Source: Microbacterium oxydans
Lineage (GTDB): Bacteria; Actinomycetota; Actinomycetes; Actinomycetales; Microbacteriaceae
Direction: 5' to 3'
DNA length: 39,322 nt
Assembly: GCF_000956405.1 (NCBI RefSeq)
Contig: NZ_JYIV01000010.1
Span: 1-39,322 of the forward strand
Position 1 is the first letter of the stretch; each line of letters begins with the position of its first letter. Under the pieces are notes generated by a model, which saw nothing but the letters and a program-made list of their open reading frames with translations, was not told where the DNA came from and searched no databases. Both the position numbers and the translations under genes were made by a program. This document shows, piece after piece, positions 30,468 to 38,550 of this stretch.

Positions 30468-33398
30468 ATGACCCTTTCCTCCACTCCACCCACGCGGCGT
30501 CGGCCACGCACCGCGGTTGCCGCCACCATGACAGTCGCCCTGGCGTTGTCGACTGCGGCGATACCCGCAGCCCATGCTGAGGATTCGCCGAATCTCGGCG
30601 ATCAGACCGTGCTGTACGACTTCGACGGGTCGCTCCCTGACCCCGTCGAGGTAGGTGCGTACAACGCGTCCAGCGAGGCCGTGACAGTTGACGGTGATCA
30701 GAAGTGGAAGGTCCACTTCAATGCTGAGTCGCAGTACTACTCGTCGTTCCATGTTCGGCACCCCGGCGGATTGGACCTGTCGGGATCGGAGTCAGTCGGT
30801 CTCTCCGTCGAACTGACCAATCCCGGCGATCGCTCAGTGCAGTTCCACGTGGACGTGTTCTCCTCTACTGGCGTCGCGACCCGCGCGATCAACGTCGCGG
30901 CGGGTTCCAGCGGCACCTACTACGTCGACATCGACAGTCCCGCCAACGACCGTGACTCGGGTCTTCGCGCCGATCCATCGTGGCTCGCTGACAAGGAGGT
31001 TCAACAAGCCGTCTGGATGTGGGGAACGAAGAAGCTGGACCCCGCAGAGATCCAACAGGTCATCTTCTACGTCGTGGGCCTCCAGCACGACCGTGAAGTC
31101 ATCATCGACGACATCGCGATCGTGCGCGACGCGCCGGCGGACCCGGCTTACCTCACCGGGCTGGTCGACAAGTTCGGGCAGAACGCGAAGATGGAGTACG
31201 ACGGCAAGATCTCATCTGCGGGCGACATCAAGAAGCAACGCAAGCAGGAACAGGCCGACCTCGCGGCACATCCCGAACTCAGTGATCGCTCCACATACGG
31301 CGGCTGGGCCGACGGCCCACGCCTGGAAGCCACGGGGCACTTCCGCACCGAGAAGCTCCCGAACGGCGAGTGGACCCTCGTGGACCCCGAAGGCTACCTC
31401 TACTTCTCGACCGGAATCGACAATGCCCGCCTGTTCGACGGACAGACGATGACCGGCTACGACTACGATCACGAGCTGCTGCCCGACTTCGAAACAGAGT
31501 ACGTCGGCGGGCGCACAGCGGCGACCCCCGAGGATCTCAACCGCCTCGAAGGCCCGGTCGTGAAGACTCGAGAGCAGACGAACGACATCCGCGCGGACCT
31601 GTTCGAGAAGCTCCCGAAACTGAACAAGAAGGGCGCTGAGCACTACGGCTACAACCCGCAGACCTTCGCCGGACCGATGGAGCAGGGAGAGACTTTCCAC
31701 TTCTACAGAAACAACCTGGCTCTCAAGTATCCGAGCGCGAAGAACACGAGCGAGGTCGTGGACCTGTGGCAAGACAACACCGTGGAGAGAATGCGCAGCT
31801 GGGGGTTCACCTCGTTCGGCAACTGGGCCGACCCAGAGCTGTACGACAATGCCACCCTGCCGGTGTTCGCGCACGGCTGGATCATTGGCGACTACAAGAC
31901 GGTCAGCACCGGACAGGACTATTGGGGCCCGCTTCCCGACCCGTTCGACTCGGACTTCCAACAGGCGGCGCGCGCGACAGCCGAGGCCGTCGCGGCGGAG
32001 ACCGGAGAGGACAACCCATGGCTGGTCGGAGTGTTCATGGACAACGAGCGCAGCTGGGGCAACGGGGGCAGCTTCGCCACGCGCTACGGAATCGCGATCG
32101 ACACGCTCGGCCGGGATGCCTCCGTCACACCCACCAAGGCTGAGTTCAGTCGCCTTCTGAAGGAGAAGTACGGGACGATCGATGCCCTGAACACCGCGTG
32201 GTCGACATCGGTGGCGTCATGGGAGGAGTTCGACGCAGGGTCCTTCGACCAGGGAAACGACGAGGCCGCGAGAACCGCCGACTACGCGTGGCTGATGAAG
32301 GTGTATGCGAGCAAGTACTTCGAGGTCGTCCACGACGAGCTCGAGCGAGTGCTTCCCGACGCCCTCTACATGGGGCCGCGCTTCGCCAGCTGGGGTCGAA
32401 CACCGGAGGTGCTCGAGGCAGCAGCCGAGTACGTCGACGTCATGACCTACAACGAGTATCGCGAGGGTCTTCACCCGCAAGAGTGGGCCTTCCTCGCCGA
32501 CCTCGACAAGCCCAGCCTGATCGGTGAATTCCATATGGGTGCGACAACGAGCGGCAACCCGCACCCGGGCCTGATCTCTGCAGGATCCCAAGCCGAGCGC
32601 GGACTCATGTATCGCGAGTACATGGAGCGCCTGATCGACAGCCCGTACATGGTCGGCGGCCACTGGTTCCAGTACGTGGACTCGCCGATCAGCGGTCGAC
32701 AGATCGACGGTGAGAACTACAACGTGGGCTTCGTGTCGGTGACCGACCGCCCGTATCCGGAGATGGTCGACGCCGCTCGGCAACTGAATGGCGAGCTCTA
32801 TGAGCGACGTTTCGGAGACCTCGACCTACCCACTCCTGACGTCACCAAGCCGGCGGTCACCCTGGTGCGACCCAACTCGCTCGCACCGTCTCGTTCGGCA
32901 TCCATCCAGGTGGATGCGACCGACGACCGCGGGCTCAAGAAGATCGTTGCCAACATCTACCAGGGGTCGACGCTGATCGAGAGCACACAGACGGCCGTGG
33001 ATGGCGCAACGAGCGCTTCGCACATCGCCGACGTGTCACTGTCCGACGGCACGTACACGCTGAAGTACAACGCGCACGATTCAGCGGGGAACGTCTCGAA
33101 GACGAGCACCGTCGATTTCGTCATCGACGCGACGCCGCCGACGGCAACGATCAAAGACGGCACGAAGTTCACTGTCGCAAACGGGGACTCCTACGACATG
33201 GTCAGCTTCAAGCTCCACGACGCCGGCAAAGTCGACAAAGTGGAGATCAACGGTCGGACGAAGGACTTGTCCGACAACGCCTGGTCAGACGTCAACTTCG
33301 TCACGCCCGGAGTGTTCGGCGCTCGCAGCGGACAGAACACGATGATCGTGTTCGACCGCGCGGGCAACGAGTTCAGCATCGCTTTCACGCTGAACTAG
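30468..33398 (+). CDS. Secreted GH50 beta-agarase with C-terminal Ig-like modules
   Basis: Extracellular beta-agarase of 976 residues. A signal peptide with RRR at residues 10-12 and the cleavage site AHA/ED after residue 37 is followed by a beta-sandwich, carbohydrate-binding-like domain. The GH50 barrel then runs from GRSTYGGWADGPRLEATG-type sequence and LPNGEWTLVDPEGYLYFST. The acid/base is Glu527 in VFMDNERSWGNGG and the nucleophile is Glu687 in SLIGEFHMGATT. After about residue 785, an Ig-like domain (VRPNSLAPSRSASIQVDATD) and a terminal module (VDKVEINGRTKDLSDNAW, VFDRAGNEFSI) follow. GH50 enzymes are typically exo-acting and yield neoagarobiose. AAAGG lies about 7 nt before the ATG at 30468. 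The signal lacks the Phe of a strict Tat motif, so Sec or Tat export is open. Confidence 0.92.
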   Translation: MTLSSTPPTRRRPRTAVAATMTVALALSTAAIPAAHAEDSPNLGDQTVLYDFDGSLPDPVEVGAYNASSEAVTVDGDQKWKVHFNAESQYYSSFHVRHPGGLDLSGSESVGLSVELTNPGDRSVQFHVDVFSSTGVATRAINVAAGSSGTYYVDIDSPANDRDSGLRADPSWLADKEVQQAVWMWGTKKLDPAEIQQVIFYVVGLQHDREVIIDDIAIVRDAPADPAYLTGLVDKFGQNAKMEYDGKISSAGDIKKQRKQEQADLAAHPELSDRSTYGGWADGPRLEATGHFRTEKLPNGEWTLVDPEGYLYFSTGIDNARLFDGQTMTGYDYDHELLPDFETEYVGGRTAATPEDLNRLEGPVVKTREQTNDIRADLFEKLPKLNKKGAEHYGYNPQTFAGPMEQGETFHFYRNNLALKYPSAKNTSEVVDLWQDNTVERMRSWGFTSFGNWADPELYDNATLPVFAHGWIIGDYKTVSTGQDYWGPLPDPFDSDFQQAARATAEAVAAETGEDNPWLVGVFMDNERSWGNGGSFATRYGIAIDTLGRDASVTPTKAEFSRLLKEKYGTIDALNTAWSTSVASWEEFDAGSFDQGNDEAARTADYAWLMKVYASKYFEVVHDELERVLPDALYMGPRFASWGRTPEVLEAAAEYVDVMTYNEYREGLHPQEWAFLADLDKPSLIGEFHMGATTSGNPHPGLISAGSQAERGLMYREYMERLIDSPYMVGGHWFQYVDSPISGRQIDGENYNVGFVSVTDRPYPEMVDAARQLNGELYERRFGDLDLPTPDVTKPAVTLVRPNSLAPSRSASIQVDATDDRGLKKIVANIYQGSTLIESTQTAVDGATSASHIADVSLSDGTYTLKYNAHDSAGNVSKTSTVDFVIDATPPTATIKDGTKFTVANGDSYDMVSFKLHDAGKVDKVEINGRTKDLSDNAWSDVNFVTPGVFGARSGQNTMIVFDRAGNEFSIAFTLN

Positions 33399-33409
33399 CG
33401 CACCAAGAA

Positions 33410-33443
33410 GAGGAGGGCGTTCCGTGCTCGGGACGCCCTCCTC
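33410..33443. terminator. Bidirectional terminator between agarase and dgoD genes
   Basis: A 15-base arm (GAGGAGGGCGTTCCG) pairs with CGGGACGCCCTCCTC with one G:T-type mismatch and a 4-nt loop, followed by CTCGTTTT. It lies between two convergent genes whose stops are at 33398 and 33459, so it can serve both. Confidence 0.8.
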
Positions 33444-33458
33444 CTCGTTTTGCGCGAG

Positions 33459-34592
33459 TTACCAGTCGCCGTGTGATCCGTCGTCGTGGACGAAGACCGG
33501 GGTCCGCCAGTCACCTGGGTAAGCGCGCTCCGCAAACAGATCCTCGTCGGGTTGGACGCCCAGCCCGGGCGCCGTCGGGAGTTCAACGGAGCCGTTGATG
33601 ATCTCGAAAGGCTCGACGAGCAGCCCGTGGCCGAGATCGCTGCCATCATCCATCGACGGATGCTCCTGGATCACGAAGTTCGGAGTGCACGCGTCAAGCT
33701 GCACGCATGCGGCGAGGGAGATCGGTCCGAGCGGATTGTGGGGCGCGACGCTGATGTACTGCGCCTCAGCCATCGCTGCGATCTTCCGAGACTCGAAGAT
33801 CCCTCCCGCGTGGCAAAGGTCTGGTTGTGCCACCGAGATCGCGCGGTGGTCGATGAGCTCGCGAAACTCCCACTTGGTGAATCTTCGCTCGCCCGCCGCG
33901 ATGGGAACGTCTGTCGTCGCTGCGATGTCGCAGAGCGCATCGACATTCTCAGGAAGGCACGGCTCCTCTACCCACAGCGGGTGGAACGGCTCGAACCCTG
34001 AGATGAGTTGCTTCGCCGTGGCGGGCGACGTGCGGCCGTGCATGTCGATCGCGATGTCGAAGTCCGCGCCGACCGCCGAACGAACCGCCGCCAGCCGGCG
34101 AACCTGGCGTTCGACGTAGTCTTGGGTTTCGAGCGCGCGGGCCGGCCCGTCGATCCCGATCTTGATGGCCGTGAGACCCTGGGCCTGCGCGCGGAGGGCC
34201 GCCTGTACAAAGTCCGCATCCGTCTCGCCACGGCCGTGACCGTACATCCTGATCCGGTCGCGAACCCGCCCGCCCAGGAGTTCATACACGGGGGCGTTGT
34301 AGAACTTCCCTTTGATGTCCCACAGAGCGTGCTCGAGCCCGCTTATCGCGCTGACCCCGATGGCGCCGCCGCGATAGAAGCCGCCCCGATACATGACCTG
34401 CCAATGGTGTTCGATCATTCGCGGATCTTTGCCGATGAGGTAGTCGGCAAAGTGGCGGACCGCTTCGGCGACGACGAGGGCCTGGCCCTCGACCACTGGC
34501 TCGCCATAGCCCGTGATCCCGCAATCGGTATCGACGGCGACGAATGTCCATCGCGGCCGAACGTGGAAGATTCGAACTCCCGTGATCTTCAT
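33459..34592 (-). CDS. dgoD: D-galactonate dehydratase
   Basis: Enolase-superfamily dehydratase of 377 residues that converts D-galactonate to 2-keto-3-deoxy-D-galactonate. The sequence follows Escherichia coli DgoD closely in pattern: MKITGVRIFHVRPRWTF, GEPVVEGQA, DYLIGKDPRMIEHHWQVMYR, GGFYRGG, then IDMHGRTSPA, WVEEPCLPEN, AAGERRFTKWEF, VAQPDLCHAGGI, VAPHNPLGPI and the end DWRTPVFVHDDGSHGDW. The ATG at 34592 starts 4 nt after the aldolase stop, so the two are coupled. It is the last gene of the second ABC operon. It makes a De Ley-Doudoroff branch for galactose likely if a galactose dehydrogenase exists elsewhere. Confidence 0.92.
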   Translation of the reverse strand: MKITGVRIFHVRPRWTFVAVDTDCGITGYGEPVVEGQALVVAEAVRHFADYLIGKDPRMIEHHWQVMYRGGFYRGGAIGVSAISGLEHALWDIKGKFYNAPVYELLGGRVRDRIRMYGHGRGETDADFVQAALRAQAQGLTAIKIGIDGPARALETQDYVERQVRRLAAVRSAVGADFDIAIDMHGRTSPATAKQLISGFEPFHPLWVEEPCLPENVDALCDIAATTDVPIAAGERRFTKWEFRELIDHRAISVAQPDLCHAGGIFESRKIAAMAEAQYISVAPHNPLGPISLAACVQLDACTPNFVIQEHPSMDDGSDLGHGLLVEPFEIINGSVELPTAPGLGVQPDEDLFAERAYPGDWRTPVFVHDDGSHGDW

Positions 34593-34596
34593 GGTC

Positions 34597-35232
34597 CTAC
34601 TTTCGCGTTCGAGGCTGCCCGGAGAGAGCGCGCACATGATCTGCGGATATGGTTTGCGTGGCACCACTCAGCGACACCGCTGACGCTCCCGCTTCAAGGA
34701 ATGCACTCGCGTTGTCAGCGTCCACCCCGCCCGTTGCCACGAAGCGCAGGTCCGGGAACGGGCCGAGCATCGCGCGAACCATCGATGGGCCGAGCACGCT
34801 TGCGGGGAACAGTTTGAGCCAACGGTGTCCCGCAGCACGCGCAGCGGTGACATCTGACGGCGTCATCACGCCCGGAAGGTGCGGCATTCCCGCGCTGAGG
34901 CTTGCTTCGGCGACTTCTGGATCCCACCCTGGCGCCACAGTGAACGCGGCTCCGGCCTCTCTCGCGAGGTCGACGGCATGCGCGTCCGTCACCGTGCCCG
35001 CACCGACCACCCGCCCGCGGGCACGGCCCGCCTCCGCGGTTCGAGCGAGCGTCACCGTCGCGGCCTCGCTCGACAGAGGGACCTCGACGAGTGCGAAACC
35101 TACGTCCCACGCTCGAGACGCAAGAGACACCGTGGTCTCGGAGTCATAGCCGCGCAGGATGGACATGACCCGCGATCGCGCGAACCAATCATCGAACAGT
35201 TGGTCGGCACGCTCGGCCGTTATCCCGGTCAC
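34597..35232 (-). CDS. dgoA: 2-dehydro-3-deoxy-6-phosphogalactonate aldolase (DgoA-like)
   Basis: Class I aldolase of 211 residues: MSILRGYDSETTVSLASRAW, VEVPLSSEAATVTLARTAE, VVGAGTVTDAHAVDLA, HLPGVMTPSDVTAARAAGH, the Schiff-base Lys in HRWLKLFPASVLGPSMV, and FVATGGVDADNASAFLEAGA. The SILRG start and the LKLFPAS-x-LGP motif are those of DgoA rather than Eda. The GTG start at 35232 overlaps the permease stop as GTGA; the frame is open further upstream only as a shadow of the permease gene. It precedes dgoD in the second operon, completing galactonate breakdown apart from the kinase. Confidence 0.88.
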   Translation of the reverse strand: MTGITAERADQLFDDWFARSRVMSILRGYDSETTVSLASRAWDVGFALVEVPLSSEAATVTLARTAEAGRARGRVVGAGTVTDAHAVDLAREAGAAFTVAPGWDPEVAEASLSAGMPHLPGVMTPSDVTAARAAGHRWLKLFPASVLGPSMVRAMLGPFPDLRFVATGGVDADNASAFLEAGASAVSLSGATQTISADHVRALSGQPRTRK

Positions 35233-36065
35233 TTCACTGCTCCCGCCGTCATGCCACTCACGATTCGCTTCTGCAAGAAGATGAAGATCAATGTGAGGGG
35301 CACCAGCGCATAAAGGGATGCTGCCATCAGATCGTTCCACTCGATTCGGTACTGGCCGATCAGCTGGCCGATGCCCACGGGCACGGTCTTCTTGTCTTCG
35401 CTGGAGGTGAGAACGAGCGCAAACAGATATTCGTTCCATCCACTGATGAACGCGTAGATCGCCGTCGCTGCCACACCGGGCATCGTCAGCGGAAGGATGA
35501 TCTGGAAAAAGGTGCGAACGCGCCCGGCTCCGTCCACCTCGGCTGCGCTGTCGAGCTCGGTGGGTATGGATCGGAAGTACCCCACCATCATCCACGTGCA
35601 CAGCGGAAGTTGGAACGAGACATAGACGATGACGAGGGCGGTGCGCGTGTCGATGAGCCCGAAGTTCTGGAACAGCTTGAAGTACGGGATCAGCAGCATG
35701 ATCGAGGGGAACATCTGCGTCAACAGCAGGAACGTCATCAGCGAACCTCTGCCGCGGAATTCGAAGCGTGAGACACCATATCCGGCGAACGTCGCGAAAG
35801 CGATGGCGATCACTGTCGACAACGTGACCACCACGATCGAGTTCGCGAAGTAGGTGGCGAAGGGATAGTCCGTGAAGACCCGGGCGAACGCGTCGAGCGT
35901 GGGTCGGACCGGGAGCCATCGCACAACCTGCGAGAACAGTTCCTCTGACGGCTTCAATGCGGTCGCCAGCATCCATGCGACTGGCACCAACACCACCAGC
36001 GAGGCGAACGCAAGCAACACATATGCGACGGCATTGCTCGTACGGACTGCATTATTCGTCGTCAC
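35229..36065 (-). CDS. CUT1 sugar ABC transporter permease (MalG-like), second operon
   Basis: Inner-membrane permease of 278 residues with six predicted helices, the EAA loop SAAEVDGAGRVRTFFQIIL and the typical end RIVSGMTAGAVK. The GTG at 36065 overlaps the end of the MalF-type gene by 14 nt, and the stop overlaps the aldolase start (GTGA), so the whole operon is translationally coupled. The substrate is unknown; linkage to dgoA-dgoD suggests a galactose- or galactonate-containing compound. Confidence 0.92.
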   Translation of the reverse strand: MTTNNAVRTSNAVAYVLLAFASLVVLVPVAWMLATALKPSEELFSQVVRWLPVRPTLDAFARVFTDYPFATYFANSIVVVTLSTVIAIAFATFAGYGVSRFEFRGRGSLMTFLLLTQMFPSIMLLIPYFKLFQNFGLIDTRTALVIVYVSFQLPLCTWMMVGYFRSIPTELDSAAEVDGAGRVRTFFQIILPLTMPGVAATAIYAFISGWNEYLFALVLTSSEDKKTVPVGIGQLIGQYRIEWNDLMAASLYALVPLTLIFIFLQKRIVSGMTAGAVK

Positions 36066-37002
36066 GATGAAGGGCTTTCTGGTAGATCCCGCTCAGGACG
36101 AGACAGATGAGCAGAACGATCACGGCCGTGGCGGCGGCATCTCCCCACTGGAAGCTCTTGAAGGCGCGCTGGTAGATGTCGATGCTCACGACGTTCGTCG
36201 CGCCAGCAGGACCACCGTTCGTCAACAGCCACACGATGGTGAAGTGCTTGAACCACCACGCCGTCTCCAAGACGATCACAGCTAAGAGGACGGGACGGAT
36301 CGACGGGAGTGTCACGTGCCAGAACTGTCGAGCAGCACTGGCACGGTCGAGCGAGGCCGCTTCGTACAGCTCGCGCGGCACGGTCTGGAGTCCCGCAAGC
36401 ACGAGGATCATGACAAGCGGATAACCCTTCCAGATCGCGGCCATGGCGACGGCGAGGAGCGCGAGGTTCGGGTCGTCGAGCCACGCCACCGGTTGGTCGA
36501 TGATCCCCAGTGCTTCGAGGTTCGCATTGAAGAGGCCGTAGATCGGGTTGTACATCCACTTCCAGATCAGCGCTACGACGACCTCGGGGAACAACCACGG
36601 CAGGATGAGCACCACACGGAAGAACGTGGTGAAACGCAACCCGCGGTTCAGAAGCAGCGCCAGGCCGGTGCCCACCACCAGGTTTCCCGCCACAACCAGA
36701 AATGCGAACGCGAACGTGATCCCGATGGACTCGTAGAAGCTCCTGTCTCGCGCAAGCCGGGCATAGTTGTCCAACCCGACGAAGTCCCATCGATTGACGA
36801 GGTTCGTGTCGAAGAAGCTCAGCGCGATGCCGTAGACGATCGGATATGCCACCAGGGCGAGCGTCGCCAGCAGAACCGGCAACGTGAAGAGCCGTCCGGC
36901 GAGGGCGTCCCGTGCAGAACGCCCTCCCGCCCGCCCGCGCTTGTTCTGCGCGGGCGGGCGGGTATGCGCCGAAGCCGGAGCGAGAGTCGGACTAGCGGGC
37001 AT
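36052..37002 (-). CDS. CUT1 sugar ABC transporter permease (MalF-like), second operon
   Basis: Inner-membrane permease of 316 residues. A basic, proline-rich N-terminal tail (PPAQNKRGRAGGRSARD) precedes six predicted helices. The LILPWLFPEVVVALIWKWMY segment, the EAA-type loop LYEAASLDRASAARQFWHV and NGGPAGATNVVSIDIYQ are typical of MalF-type subunits. The ATG at 37002 lies inside the end of the binding-protein gene (11-nt overlap). No ATPase is encoded nearby. Confidence 0.92.
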   Translation of the reverse strand: MPASPTLAPASAHTRPPAQNKRGRAGGRSARDALAGRLFTLPVLLATLALVAYPIVYGIALSFFDTNLVNRWDFVGLDNYARLARDRSFYESIGITFAFAFLVVAGNLVVGTGLALLLNRGLRFTTFFRVVLILPWLFPEVVVALIWKWMYNPIYGLFNANLEALGIIDQPVAWLDDPNLALLAVAMAAIWKGYPLVMILVLAGLQTVPRELYEAASLDRASAARQFWHVTLPSIRPVLLAVIVLETAWWFKHFTIVWLLTNGGPAGATNVVSIDIYQRAFKSFQWGDAAATAVIVLLICLVLSGIYQKALHRDDE

Positions 37003-38299
37003 TGTCGATCTCTTCTCTCGTGACCCGTGCCGCTTCCGATCCCGCCTCTTCGGCCTTCGCCTGCTCCAAGATCACACTCTGATACGCCTCAGTTCCGGCG
37101 AGCAGAACCGCAGGGTAGAACGTCGCCTGCGGAGGCGCATAGCCGTACGGGATCGCATCGACGAACCCGGCAAGGTCGCCCCCAGCAGCTGTGATCTGCT
37201 CCAGAGCGCTAGTCCGCATCGGCAGCCGGCCAGTGGCATCCGACCACTGCACCTGGTTCTCGTCATTGAGGAGGAACCTGAGATAGTCGGCCGCCGCCTC
37301 TTTGTTCTCGCTGGTCTCGCTGATGCTGTAGCCGCCCAGGCCCAGGTTCGCCGCGGGCTCCTGCCCCAGAGCGTGCGGCAGCGGGACGGCGGCGAGCTTG
37401 CCCTCAAGCTCGGGATTCTGCGCCATGATGGCGCCGATGGCGTTCGATCCGCTCACCATCATCGCTGTCGTGTCGCTGCTCATGAGGTTGACAGCCTCGG
37501 GATACGAAGTGCTGAGCGTCCCCACGGGGGTGACCTCGTACTTGTTGACCAGGTCGCCATAGAACTGAAACGCCGCTTCGGCCTCGGGCGAGTCGTAGGC
37601 GGTCTCCCATCCATCGCCCGCGGCTTCGAGTTCGGTCGCACCGAACGACCTCAGAATGGGGATGAAGCGTCCTGCACCTGAAAGGTCAGCCGAGCCGAGG
37701 AGGGCGACGCCCCAGCGGTCGGTCTCGCCATCGTCGTCGGTGTCCGTAGTCATGTCCTGCGCCACCTCGATGAATTCGTCCCACGTGGCGGGCGGGGTCA
37801 CCCCGGCCTCCTCGAACCAGTCGGCACGGTAGATCAGACCCGTGGGAATCGAGTACCACGGGGCGAACACCATCGCCTCGTCGATCGTCGCCTGTTCGAT
37901 GCCGCTGTCGGCGAAACCGGAAACGAACTCAGCGCCCAGGACCTCATTGAGATCAGCGGGGGCGCCGAGGTCCACCGACTTCGGCGCGAAGTCGGGGCTG
38001 TTGAAGAAGATGTCGGGCAGAGTCCCGCTCGACGCCATCGCGACGAGCTTGGTCTGGAGTTCGTTCGAAGGCACCCCGATGAACTCGATAGTGACGTTCG
38101 GATTCTCGGCCATGTACGCATCTGCGATCGCCTGCTCGACCTCGCCATCCGGCTGTTCCACGATGGTGCTGCTCAGAATTGTCAGGGTCACATCGTCGTC
38201 GCCCTCGGCCGAGTCGCTGGTGTCTGCGCTGCACGCGGCCATGCTGCCCGCGAGCACCACGGTGGCTGTGAGCCCGATGAGCCGTTTCGGGTTGTTCAT
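36992..38299 (-). CDS. Sugar-binding lipoprotein of second ABC importer
   Basis: Family 1 extracellular solute-binding protein of 435 residues. The signal peptide MNNPKRLIGLTATVVLAG ends in the lipobox MAAC and, unlike the other importer's binding protein, has no twin-arginine motif, so Sec export is expected. The mature part contains TLPDIFFNSPDFAPKSVDLG, GLIYRADWFEEAGVTPPATW, DTDDDGETDRWGVALLG and GGYSISETSENKEAAADYLR. AGAGGAG lies 4 nt before the ATG at 38299, which decides the start. It is the first gene of the five-gene operon and is divergent from an IclR-family gene. Confidence 0.92.
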   Translation of the reverse strand: MNNPKRLIGLTATVVLAGSMAACSADTSDSAEGDDDVTLTILSSTIVEQPDGEVEQAIADAYMAENPNVTIEFIGVPSNELQTKLVAMASSGTLPDIFFNSPDFAPKSVDLGAPADLNEVLGAEFVSGFADSGIEQATIDEAMVFAPWYSIPTGLIYRADWFEEAGVTPPATWDEFIEVAQDMTTDTDDDGETDRWGVALLGSADLSGAGRFIPILRSFGATELEAAGDGWETAYDSPEAEAAFQFYGDLVNKYEVTPVGTLSTSYPEAVNLMSSDTTAMMVSGSNAIGAIMAQNPELEGKLAAVPLPHALGQEPAANLGLGGYSISETSENKEAAADYLRFLLNDENQVQWSDATGRLPMRTSALEQITAAGGDLAGFVDAIPYGYAPPQATFYPAVLLAGTEAYQSVILEQAKAEEAGSEAARVTREEIDNAR

Positions 38300-38343
38300 G
38301 TTTCTCCTCTGCGGAGCGCTCAACGTGCGCTCACATCGTTGTG

Positions 38344-38360
38344 GTTGCAGATAGTGCAAC
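38344..38360. promoter_or_regulatory. Perfect palindrome GTTGCA-N5-TGCAAC
   Basis: GTTGCAGATAGTGCAAC, located 45 nt before the binding-protein start. It is a 6-bp perfect dyad in the divergent region and a candidate regulator site. Confidence 0.45.
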
Positions 38361-38365
38361 ACAAT

Positions 38366-38380
38366 GTGCGCTGATCGCAC
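38366..38380. promoter_or_regulatory. IclR operator candidate 1
   Basis: GTGCGCTGATCGCAC is a perfect dyad with 5-bp arms. It shares 13 of 15 bases with a second copy at 38500-38514, and a half-site (GTGCGCTCACAT) lies near 38325. Repeated sites in a divergent region fit binding by the adjacent IclR-family regulator. Confidence 0.55.
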
Positions 38381-38423
38381 GCGGTTGCGAGGACTACCAT
38401 GGCACAACATTGCAAAGTGAGCA

Positions 38424-38449
38424 ACCGGTATTCCAGCGGTAGTACCGGT
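38424..38449. promoter_or_regulatory. Variant ACCGGT operator before second importer operon
   Basis: ACCGGTA and TACCGGT arms are separated by 12 nt. The left part, GCAACCGGTATTCCAGCG, matches the operator-plus-flank seen before tatA and the first binding-protein gene with only a few changes. On the minus strand a TACTAC box precedes GGAATACCGGTT just as TACACT precedes GGAAAACCGGTT at 24068-24090. Confidence 0.5.
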
Positions 38450-38499
38450 GAGACCCTGACACGGGCCGTCACGGTGAACACCGCAGACCGCGGTGTAGT

Positions 38500-38514
38500 G
38501 TGCACTGAGCGCAC
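38500..38514. promoter_or_regulatory. IclR operator candidate 2
   Basis: GTGCACTGAGCGCAC, a near copy of the dyad at 38366-38380, 36 nt before the IclR-family start codon. The position fits autoregulation. Confidence 0.55.
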
Positions 38515-38550
38515 ATCGTTCGCTGTGGGCGCCTGATCATCGGAGGATTC

